Shown piece after piece: positions 35,932 through 45,330 of a stretch of DNA of 45,330 bases. This DNA is from Folioceros fuciformis (taxonomy: Eukaryota; Anthocerotophyta; Anthocerotopsida; Anthocerotales). The notes beneath the pieces are model-generated. The model saw only the letters and a list, made by a program, of their open reading frames with translations, was not told the DNA's origin and ran no database searches. A program made the position numbers and the translations under genes. Positions within the stretch are counted from its first letter, which is position 1. Every line of letters begins with the position of its first letter. The stretch lies in the NCBI GenBank assembly GCA_049999805.1, contig JBNGIO010006073.1, forward strand, positions 1 through 45,330, written 5' to 3'.

Positions 35932-36571
35932 CACTCTCCACTTTCAACTGTTATTTTATGCGCGTCAATACGCAATTTCACTATCTTCTAGTACACGAGT
36001 CTGTGTAAGCTTGAAAGACCTAGCAAGTTCCCACCTCATCATCGGAGACTTCCTTCGCAGCTTACAACAGCTGCTTGGGATTACAGTAGCACAGAATATT
36101 GCGTACTCCTTGACCTCTACCTACTCCAAGAGTTATGTACCTAATCGAGATATGTCTGCCGTAGGCCTTGGAGTAATCAGAATCTGAGGCTTTGCCCTCC
36201 TTCTCTGGACACAAAATACAATACTTTGCGTTAAGTCGTACCTGTACCTGGCTTCTACACGAGTGAACAAATCTTCCATAGTCCGTGTGACGGCCTCTAG
36301 GGTAGACCATGGAGATCGCCTACGAAGGTTCGAGGATAGATCCAAACAAAACACGTGATCCATGCAGTTCAGATGCAGACCAGGAAGAGGCATCTCCAGG
36401 ACTCGAGTCACCGAGGCGCTTGCGTGTAAATGCAAAGGCATGCGAAAGCGGACCTCAGCTTAAAAGAAGAGCATGGGAACTGCTTCCAGAACTATATATG
36501 TCTAGCGTTTCTACGTTTCCTCTCGACTGCACACATTGACTGCCTCTGGGGCTGGCGCAGCTTCGTGGAGG
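35932..36571. promoter_or_regulatory. Upstream region of the haloperoxidase gene
   Basis: About 640 bp between the small secreted gene and the haloperoxidase start codon. A TATATAT sequence near 36494, about 80 bp before the ATG, is a candidate TATA element. No coding feature was recognised. Confidence 0.4.
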
Positions 36572-38420
36572 ATGGATACTTCTCATGCCATCCGATGGCT
36601 TGCGCTCGTAGTCGTGCTCAGCGCGTGTGCCTCACCGTCCTGTGCCCAGGGCATCGGCAAAGTGGACAACGTTATCACCCGATGGAATGCGGTGAACCAG
36701 CAGGTACCGGAAACGTCACTTCCAGCAATGCAGAATGTAATCGATCCGCAGCGCCTGCTGACTGTTGCCAATGCTGTGCAGGTGACAAGAACCGTGGGAA
36801 TCCCAAACCAGATCGCGGCCCGCATCTTCTCCCTGCTGCACCTCTCCCAGTACATGGCCTTGCAGCTGGCTTACAAGAAGGGTGTCCCGCACCCGGAAGC
36901 AGCTGCTGCCTACGCTGCGCACTACGTTCTCTCTGAGTGAGAACTGCTGCAAGCTCCTCAGGAGAGACGACACATTTGATTGGAAACTAAAACCCTGGTG
37001 GATTGTGCAGGATCTTCCCAGCGCAGCAGTCCCAAATGTTCGACAGCCTCCTCGCCGAAGAGATCTATCCGTTGAATCTCTCCGGCGTACAGGATAGCCA
37101 GATCTCCGCCATCGGCCTGGCATTCCCTAAAGCGCTGCTGAAATTAAGGTGTTTGGATTTCTATCCTGCGCAAGCTTTTTGTCCCTGCAAACTTCTCAGA
37201 CCACGTCGCACAACATAACACGGTAAGTGCATGACTGGCGCCTGGCACTGCCTTCGTCCAGGACCGCTGACGGCAGCCAGAATTGGTACAAGTTCAAAGT
37301 AGCGCCCCCTGGCAGCCCCGCTGGACAGTACCAGTACACCCCGAACCAGACATTCGTGGTCTACCCGCAGCTGAAGGACACCAGGCCATTTGTAAGCAAG
37401 ACGGTGAAGGCATACGACATCTACGGCGGGCCGCCGAAGATTCCAAGCGCCCGCTACAACGCCGACTACGACATGATGGCCGAAGTAGGCGACGCCAGCG
37501 CTCCCACGCACACACTGGCGGAGTCAGAAACAGCCTGGTTCTGGGAAGACGGTGCTGGTGATGGCACGCATCCACCGATCCAATTGCCGCCAGGATCTGG
37601 ACTCCAATTCCTTGTTTGAATTTCTTTCTCTGCTGCATTGCTGTGCTTGCAGGCACCGCGCAGCTGGCTAGCCACCTGTTCAACGTGAGCATCGCAGCCG
37701 TGGGGAAGAACCTCACGGTGAATGAGACGGCGAAGCTGTTCGCCAATTTGGCGGTGGCCAACTTCGAGGCGCACATCGCCGTCTGGTACCAGAAGTACAA
37801 GTACCTCTTTTGGCGGCCGGTGACGGCGTTCTGGCAGGGCGATTCCAGCCACGAGCCGCGGCTTGAATTCCGATCCGCCATTAATCCGCCGGCGGAGCCC
37901 GAGTACCCGAGCGGCCATGGCGCGTCCGGGGGAGCATACGCGGCCATAGTGTCGGCATTTCTAGGCAAGGCGCCCGAGGAGGCGGTCCCAAACGGGCCGT
38001 ATGTAGTCGCCACCGAGTCGCCCCACAACCTCCCCCCGCGTACTTTCACAACTATCGACGAGCCGGCAAAGCAGATTCCTCTCAGCCGGTACGATGCGAA
38101 ATGCTATTTCCCTCTGCCCTGAACCAACATATCCTGTCACAAGCTAAGGAACCGCCCTGCTGCCCGTCTCGCAGGGTTTATGGAGGAATTCATTTTCCCA
38201 ATTCCGCTGAAGTCGGCTATAAGGTCGGATTTGCGGTAAGTTCTAGCACCTCTATCTGTTCTCGGATTTGGTGTACGTTATACCACCTCGATCTGTTCTT
38301 GCAGTCGTTGCATTCACTTCCACATGATGTTTATTCGATCACAACAAACAACACCACGTTCTTGTACAGGTTGGCAAGTACACCTGGGCACACTTGGAGA
38401 AACTTTTTGGGACTTTGTGA
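36572..38420 (+). CDS. Vanadium-dependent haloperoxidase-type enzyme (PAP2 superfamily), secreted
   Basis: Exons: 36572-36936, 37011-37148, 37262-37557, 37653-38088, 38175-38235, 38370-38420; spliced protein 448 aa. Vanadium haloperoxidases use H2O2 to oxidise halide; their fold and active site are shared with PAP2 acid phosphatases. All expected vanadate/phosphate-binding residues are present: K314 and R321-P (KYKYLFWRP), S353-G-H355 (YPSGHGASG), and R412 and H418 (SRVYGGIH, assembled exactly across an intron). The upstream FWEDGAGT motif is also typical. Spacing (K-x6-R, R-x5-H) fits haloperoxidases. An N-terminal signal peptide (MDTSHAIRWLALVVVLSACASPSCAQG) follows the chosen ATG at 36572; another in-frame ATG lies at 36536. 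Introns show it is a resident nuclear gene. Sequence alone cannot separate a haloperoxidase from a secreted phosphatase or tell chloride from bromide preference. Confidence 0.85.
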
Positions 38421-38785
38421 TGGACCAGATCCTGATATATGTTGTTAAAATCATCAAATGCACATAGGGCTACATGTAGCCACTTCTAAAGTTTTTGGGG
38501 CATTGTGAAACTCAGTTCTTGAGATCTGTTGTTAGAATCATCGGATATACACAGGCTTTCACGTCGCCCCTTTCACAATCTTGGGATGTGCAAGTAAGGA
38601 TAGTGCAAGTGAGTTCGTATCCATAACAACACTTACGGTCGCCACAATGTCATAGCCAAGAGCCCGTGACGGATCGCCCCAGGAGCTCCGATCCGTTCCA
38701 CTGAAAAATCGCCCGACTGAATGACAAAAACTGCAGCTCTTGTTTCAGCCACAGCAAACGAAAATCGAGTCTACGTACACAACGC
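38421..38785. other. Convergent intergenic region
   Basis: This lies between the 3' ends of the haloperoxidase gene (+) and the EMC1-like pseudogene (-). It should contain the haloperoxidase 3' UTR. No other feature was recognised. Confidence 0.4.
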
Positions 38786-41432
38786 CTATTTCCATTTCTC
38801 TGTTAGGTCCTTCCTTTCAGACCAAACCCAGGTAACTGCAATTCCAACAAGCAATGCTGCAATAGTTATCAGCAGAAGTGCATAACTAAACTCCTCGGTT
38901 AAAGCATCGTAGATCTTAGACGTTGCCGTCCTGGTGTAGAAAACGTCCAAACCATAGGCAAAGACCAGTGACGTCGATTCAAGACCAGCTGGAAATGTTA
39001 CAATCCCTCTCAAGCCCTCTACTTGGTGAACATGTGTCAGATATGCTTGCAAAATAACACACGTCAATAACACGGAAGAGACTCTGTCCAGCAACGCGTC
39101 TAAAACTCAGCTGTCACAACAAATGATCATGGGATATGATAAAGGGGGCTTATTTCTTCTACCTGGGGGAAAATGGGGAGAACATCTGTGTGTGGGATAA
39201 TGCCCTCCTCCTTCTCAGCTGCGGTTGGGTTTAACGTTCTTCAAGGGTCCAACAAACGTTTGTCTAGTGCTAGCACCTGCAATCACAGTCAGCAATCAAG
39301 AGGATGATCATATCAAGTTCACCGACTTTATGTCGGTGTACGCTTTGACTTTGAAACATACAAACCTGATCTGTGACGGTGCCCACAAGAACTTGCTTCG
39401 ATCTTATACCACGGGAAGTGTCTGTAACTGTCATGGCCTTGACCGTGTACGTGAAGAAATAGCTCTGACTTTTCACCTCAAGACCAGGGTTTGAGAAAGA
39501 AGACACAGCACTAGATATATTATGCCTTCCAAGGATCAGAGGTAGCAAACCCATGTCTCCCTGCGTCCGCACGTTTAAACTTCTGAACATTTCAAAGCAA
39601 TTGGACAGTTGGGTCGACTAGGCACGCCCTCAAGGTCCACTAAATGCATCAAGTCCCTTACCTGTCGTGATTTCTCATAGACTTCCAGCACCGACATCTC
39701 ATAGCGACTTGTTCTCAGGTTGAAAGCATTGAAAACTATCCAGTTCTCACGAAACACTTGCTCAAACACAGGAGACCTGTGAGCGGAAGCTGCAACATGC
39801 AGCAGGCACCACACTCAACACACTACCTTCCACGCAGGAGCATTGATTGGGCCTTTTCAGACATTCCGCATGCACAGGGCCTATCAAATGATGGTATGTG
39901 ACGCGATGGAGGATCCGTCCTGTGAGAGTATCAATTAGATAGGCTACGACCCAATTCTTGTCTGCTGTCACAGCTCCTAGAGACCCAGGGCTATGAGGTG
40001 CAACCGTGGCGACAAAGACTGTATTCTTATTTAGATACTTATTCAAGACATCCCGATCACTTAGCACCTTTGTCTGGGTGTGAACTATCTGGACGAAGTA
40101 CACAGCACACAAGCTGTTAGGAAATTGTGTGACGGGGACCTGCAGAAAGAAGCACAGAAATAGGAACACACAATACCTCATCCAGTTTTCTCGAAACAAC
40201 CGTTGATCTCGTTTCCGTCTCTGAAGGAAACACAACTGTCCACAGCTTCTCTGAATCAAATACTGGCGCCTCACTTGTATCCAACACAGGCTGGACGCCT
40301 TTTCTGACAGAAAGCCAGTGATCACACCCTTCGCTTGGTCCACGACATAGTGATAAGTGTCATGGACACGATTTTGAAAGAGGTTAAGGCTCTCCTAGGA
40401 AGCGGGTAACAGATGTGCCTTCAGATGATCATCGATTAAGGGGTGCCGGCATTGCTCCGACCTATCTGTAACTGGAAGAGGAATAATCTGCTTAGCAGGG
40501 TAGCTTAAGCGCAAATGCCTCAGCTCAACTCCTAAGCGGACATACACCCACGACAAGACACCCGGAGCATCTGTAGATACCCAACTTGCCTAGAATTAGC
40601 ACCACAGGGTTCTCATCCAGGGCATGCTCGTGAGGTATCTGCCATGGCACAAAGGTCACAGGAATAGCATAGCTCCCATCATCATTGCTTCTACACGCTG
40701 GTAATAGAATAGGCCAAACGATATGCCCATCCCCACTGTGCAAGGCAAGCAATTTCCCTGCCTTCGTCAACACGATAAGAAGGTTGCGGAAACCATTTTG
40801 GTCTCTTGTCATCTTTGTTTTGTCTGCACTGTGCAGTTGCAATGCCTTCAATGCTTCCTTGTCTTCAAGGTAGCAAACATCAGTGCCGCCTTGAGCTTCA
40901 GCGAATGTCCCTGTTCAGATATCACAAATTTCAATGCGAACAAGACCATACGGAAAAGGGCATACCGCGGAAAAGCACAAGTGAAACATCTGTCACCGTC
41001 AGCCACTCAACAAGTCCACGTTCAACTTCTGAAACTGAGACCCCCTCAAGCTCAGGTGGTAAGTCAGCAGTTTTTCTATCAAGGATAGCTCCAGGGCCGT
41101 CTTCCCTCACCCATACAACCTCCCCTTGCTGGAGAAGTGACAAAGAGCTGTTCTCCCCGACAACCAGAGCCCTAAATCCATGGGATCGGTCTACCCGGAT
41201 GTATGAATTCAGAAAAATCACACGCATAGATCCCCCTGTGGTAAGGCAGGCACAAGGTACCTTTGGCAAGTTCATCCTTAAAATCAGAAGCTTCCTCAAC
41301 CCGGAAAGAGAAGTCCTGGTGAGTGCTGTTGACGCTCTCACTCTGGAATATTGCAACCGCAAGCTTATCATCAAATTCGATGACGCTGATTTTCCGGAGG
41401 AGATAACCTCGAGCGTAGCCGCTGTGCATGGC
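38786..41432 (-). pseudogene. EMC1-like pseudogene (ER membrane complex subunit 1, C-terminal half)
   Basis: The remaining sequence matches the C-terminal half of EMC1, the large luminal and membrane subunit of the ER membrane protein insertase. Visible exons (minus): about 41261-41429, 40997-41235, 40177-40910, 39867-40088, 39662-39760, 39366-39560, and a last block 38786 to about 39065 carrying VEGLRGIVTFPAGLES, FAYGLDVFYTR and the final TM helix (SYALLLITIAALLVGI). Lesions: a frameshift near 40575, an in-frame TAG at 40395-40397 inside otherwise well-conserved sequence (PAS, stop, ESLNLFQ), a frameshift near 40298, and a donor changed to GA (GCG|GAATGT at 39866). About 40 residues are missing or unreadable before QAYLTH, and the N-terminal half is absent upstream, where a decayed Copia element begins. 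An intact copy presumably exists elsewhere. Several assembly errors in a real gene are a less likely alternative. Confidence 0.8.
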
Positions 41433-41599
41433 GTTTGGGGTGCAGTATCCAAGGCGCAGGCGCCGGATGCACAGTATCTTCCCAGCTGGATGTCGTCGCC
41501 GCTTACGGACGAATGTGAGTGGACAGCCACCGTCACATTGGCTGTGCAGTATTCGACGGTCAAGGATTCACATTCTCCACTTTGAGCCCTCGTTTCTAG

Positions 41600-43560
41600 T
41601 GGGTGAAGACCTCCTAGGTTCAAAGCTAGACCTAGAAACTCTTGCTCTTAAATGTCAACCACCTTCAAACCCTAATCATATAGTCAAAATTTGTCATTAC
41701 TACTCCAAGAAAGGGCATATACCTCTAAGATGGAGAAAGAGATAAAGCCGATAGAATTTATCACCCCACAAAAAGTACTCCTAGTTCATTTGCTTTGATT
41801 ATAAGCTCCAACAACACCTACCTTTTTCCAACCATTTTGGCCTTGGCTACCAGCTCTATAATAATTGGCTTCTTGAATTTGGGATAAGTTAACACATAAC
41901 ATCATGAAGGGAATGGTTTATCCGAATACTCTACTTTAGAAGTACTCCTACCCATTCTTATGGGTAGTGACTCTTCCCACATGGTTGTGGGCAAGGATAC
42001 TATTCAAATCAAGTACAACATTTTATGGCTCATATTTGGGAGTTCTTACATGTTCATGGGTCGTTAAATCATGGGTTATTCCAATGTAAGAACTTACCCA
42101 ACGTTTTATGGGCAGATGCTATTGCAACTATATGTTATATCCAAAAGCAATATGGCACCTCCACCCTACCAAATCAACGCCTTATGAAATTTGGGTAGGT
42201 AGGGAGCCATAGGTTAGCCACCTTCGAATCTTCTGTTGCCCAGCTTACAAACACATTCCCATAAAAAATGTAGTGTAAATTAAAATTAGATTAGCAATTC
42301 GTGAAACTCTCTTTCATGGGCTATGAAGAAAGTTACGGAGTAAAGGGTTATAGATTCCTTAAAAGAGCCACTTGCAAGGTTACCCTAGGCAAAAATGTCT
42401 TCTTTGATGAAGCCTGTCTCCTCATCCCTTAAGGAAGTGTGCTAAATTTAGAGCAAATCTCTATCATGGATTTTCTCCCAAACACTTCGTAGACACCTCC
42501 AGCTTTTCCACTCACAATGTTCCAAATCTAATAACTTTAGCACCACCCCCACCGCCGCTTCTACCTCTAAATGCTCCTACCTCACTTACTGATGATGACC
42601 ATGGCCCAAATTGGTCGACCAACCTTGAGTCCTCCCAACTCCATGTCACCAGCACCTCTGTTCTTCAATTAGGCTTACAACTAGGAATTCCTTTTCCCTG
42701 TCTATGTCGCTCGTTAATTCGGTTATGACTTAATATCCCTAGCTTTTAGACCTCTGCTACCTCTCCCTTCATTGTAGTTCACAGGAGAAGAGAATATTGA
42801 CACTAGCAGTGATACCAAGCATGACTGGCAATTCTCTTTATGCCAATCGGCAGTAAGAATGAATAATGAGGATGCTACTTTTGAGCGAAATGCAACAGCT
42901 CCTAATCCTTTTGCTCACACTTCCTACAAAACTACTGAGGGTATTTTCAGCATCAAATTCCATGACTTGGAATTTTTCACAATACGAGGATTTTCAGCTC
43001 ACACAATTAATCTAACACAGTTCCAACTGAAAAAGCCTAAATAGTACACTCCAACAAAAGATTTACATCAAGCAGCCAAATAGATATATACTAGCAACTA
43101 ATGAACACTTACTCTATAAGCTTCCTATGAAGCTTTACTTTTTCTAGCAATCTAGTGAGAAATGTTGTGAAAAATATTTTAGATCTCTTACACTTAGAAT
43201 ACACCAAAGTAACGTGGATGCCAACGTAAGTTTCATAAAAATAACGTGGATGCCAATGTAAGTTTCGTAAAAAACATAGGTTCCCCAATGCTGGTGATCG
43301 CATCTATGTAGATGCTGTCATTATAATATCAAATAATGAGAAATATTTAGTAGAATTCATAGTTGAGCTCAAGTAGAAATTCTTTGTGATAAACAATGGA
43401 ATTATGCAATTATGCTTGGGTGTTCAATTGAAACATAATTTGCGCAATGGTGGTAGAGTTATAAGCCAAGTACAAGAACTTGGGTTCTCCCTTTATCATA
43501 AGATTGCATCTTAATCTCTAACGCAATTTTTTTTGTTTTGAGCAAATTGCAAATATCGGA
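41600..43560 (+). mobile_element. Second, heavily decayed Copia element
   Basis: Plus-strand fragments follow Copia order. A damaged gag zinc knuckle (CHYYSKKGHIPLRW) ends near 41745. The integrase C-terminal region lies at about 42100-42425 (LWADAIATICYIQ, then GYEESYGVKGYRF and KNVFFDEA). A reverse-transcriptase segment at about 43290-43500 carries YVDA where the catalytic motif should read YVDD, followed by LCLGVQLKHN. Stops and frameshifts are numerous and no LTRs were recognised. It belongs to a different Copia lineage from the element at 325-4107 and starts within about 170 bp of the broken EMC1 gene. Confidence 0.8.
43210..43273. repeat. 32-bp tandem duplication inside the decayed Copia
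   Basis: Two adjacent copies of about 32 bp, each starting TAACGTGGATGCCAA, differ at two or three positions. This is a recent local duplication in already decayed sequence. Confidence 0.85.
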
Positions 43561-45330
43561 TCCTCCACATAGAGGATTGCAATTACACTATAAATCCTTC
43601 ACATGTCTAGATAAAGCGCATCCTTGCAAAAACCTTTAACGACCTATAAGGAAAAATGAGGAATATAAGCAGACATAACACCTTGTAACCCAATCTATAG
43701 AGAGCCAATCTAAGATTATTGCCTCACCTTCTCGGAACATAGATTCAGCAAATTTAACAATCACGATCAACTTGCACTAGAATCCAAACTTATAGAATTT
43801 AGAAAAGAGAATCATGACAATCTCATCCTCTCTAGATCATTTAGCTAGACCTTTCTTCTCAAGCATCGCACTTAGCCAACACTAAAACTATCTAGAACTA
43901 TAACTAGATAGGAAAACAATCATCACCGGTGGTCCATACCACATCTAACAACATGGGTGCCGCTATCTATAAACGCCATCAACCGGGTCAACCAAACCGG
44001 CTAACGGGGAAAGGCCCGACTAGGGTCTTGGCACTTATGTCAATTGTAGCCTATCATGCCCGTTGTGTGTCATCCAAGAGCGGTAGCAGGCCACTGCACA
44101 TAGTTATATTGCCCACCAACGAACACTCTTCAGCTACCTCTACCCTACGCCCACGCTGCAAAGCCTAGTGGGCCCGGTTGTTGTGTCCGAAATATCTGCC
44201 GCCAGAAGCCGGCCATAACAAAGTATTGTAACCCGAACAATCCGCGACTTCTCTTCCTCCGTCCATCCAGCACAAATGCCATTTAATATTACAAGATTTC
44301 CTTTGCAACTTGACAAGACAAGACAAGTGGGAGGTCATACACAATGACTAGAAAAAAATATTTGATCACGAACGCTACCTAGGCTCCGGCAAGAGCTCGT
44401 ACTGGGATTTGACTGTCCATGAAATTTTTTTGAAGAAATTACCTACCACCTTCTACCTCTCTGTTTATAATTGCATGTTATCTTGGCTCCCTAAAGGTAG
44501 AGATGTAGATCCTGGAGATCTGATTTCGGACTCTTCTCAACAACATCAAGTTCCAATAGGTAATCATTACCATATCTTAAAGCTATAGGTTTCTCTTTGT
44601 ACTTACCTTGAGAAAAGTTTGTTGACCAATGATTTGCAATAGTTGTTGAAAATGAGCAGGCTACAACATCAAGTCTAGACACTCCTACTTGAGAATGAAG
44701 AGCTAGAGAGTTTCCATCCTCTTCAACTTCCCAAGAGGCTAGCTCCCCTTCAAGATCTTCGGGAATAAGGCGAAAGAAAGCACATTCGAGCTTTGGCATC
44801 CAAGGTATTCTTACACAATTGGAGACTGTGGAGGCAAAACCCCGGGCACTGATTGCCGACGGGTTCCACCTTTAGTGGCCACACTTATCCCACTGTCGTT
44901 GAGATATTGGGTTTCGTTCCCACGAAGGAGCGATGGGGTTCCTTGCTGCTGTGGATGGAGGGTCGGACTCAATCGACTCGATGATGGATTCGAGGACTCC
45001 CCTCCAGCTCCGATCAGGCGTAGGACATGCCTCGCTGTCCAGAAGTGAGCTGCTCCTCTCTTGATGCCCACAAACTCACTCCAGTCACTACAACGACCCT
45101 AACCTCTCAGATTTGCGACTTCCCTCACTCACTTCACTCGCTCTCTCACTCCAGCACCAACACCAACAACTAACAACGACACCACTACCTTCTACACTTC
45201 CCTATTGACTCCTCTTACCCGGCAAGAGTCACTAGACTAACCCCAAAGAAGAGAAAGAAGGGAACACACTCCCCCCACACCCCCTTAGATATCTCCTCCC
45301 CACAACCTTACCAGACGCCATGAAACATGG
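43561..45330. other. Unassigned right end of window
   Basis: AT-rich to about 43,920, then more GC-balanced. A minus-strand open frame at 44491-44799 (102 aa, acidic; starts MPKLECAFFRLIPEDLEGE) and another at 44811-45071 are open but unrecognised. The minus-strand sequence around 45260-45290 has a purine-rich GGGGGTGTGGGGGGAG run, which could be a retrotransposon polypurine tract or the leader of a gene whose body lies outside the window. Nothing here can be called with confidence. Confidence 0.35.

Noticed and set aside
38786-41432. EMC1 as an intact, functional gene
   Set aside because: The TAG at 40395-40397 lies inside ungapped conserved sequence, and two frameshifts and a damaged splice donor cannot be explained by introns; a 15-bp intron at 40575 would be too short to splice.
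40806-41585. 259-codon plus-strand open frame over the EMC1 region
   Set aside because: It is antisense to readable EMC1 exons and has no domain of its own; a composition-driven shadow.

Overview
The window looks like nuclear DNA of a seed-free land plant with flagellated sperm (moss, liverwort, hornwort or lycophyte). It holds a plant-type QWRF/augmin-8 gene, a DUF3143 gene with a plastid-like leader, a plastid-type CAAX protease, a plant-type polyphenol oxidase and plant EMC1 sequence, together with an intact intraflagellar-transport gene (IFT56), which flowering plants lack. Genes are split by short introns, mostly about 80-165 bp. I cannot name the species from sequence alone.

Layout. 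1-4.1 kb: a broken Ty1/Copia retrotransposon on the minus strand, flanked to about 6.8 kb by decayed AT-rich DNA. 6.8-9.5 kb: no recognisable gene. 9.5-11.3 kb (+): a secreted polyphenol oxidase in five exons. 12.3-15.9 kb (-): a QWRF-motif microtubule protein with a long RPQTP repeat array. 16-20.5 kb: GC-rich, repeat-bearing, apparently non-coding DNA with a 100-N assembly gap. 20.5-21.1 kb (-): a small DUF3143 protein. 21.7-29.0 kb (-): a 21-exon WD40 gene of the MAPKBP1/WDR62 family. 29.7-31.1 kb (+): a CPBP/CAAX-type membrane protease. 31.2-32.2 kb: two relics, of the IFT56 tail and of the CAAX protease, which read as an old tandem duplication of this convergent gene pair. 32.2-34.8 kb (-): complete IFT56 in 11 exons. 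35.6-35.9 kb (+): a small secreted protein with an internal repeat. 36.6-38.4 kb (+): a secreted vanadium-haloperoxidase-type enzyme with a complete vanadate-binding residue set. 38.8-41.4 kb (-): a degenerate EMC1 copy with a nonsense codon, two frameshifts, a damaged splice donor and no N-terminal half. 41.6-43.6 kb (+): a second, heavily decayed Copia element. 43.6-45.3 kb: no confident gene.

The genes are mostly unrelated and do not form an operon-like unit. Some themes recur. PPO, the haloperoxidase and the 108-aa protein all carry secretion signals and point to oxidative chemistry outside the cytosol. IFT56, QWRF and WDR62-like proteins act with microtubules or cilia in their families. 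Exon models were spliced by hand from GT/GC-AG borders; every intact model keeps frame from start to stop (424, 959, 140, 1640, 401, 553 and 448 aa).
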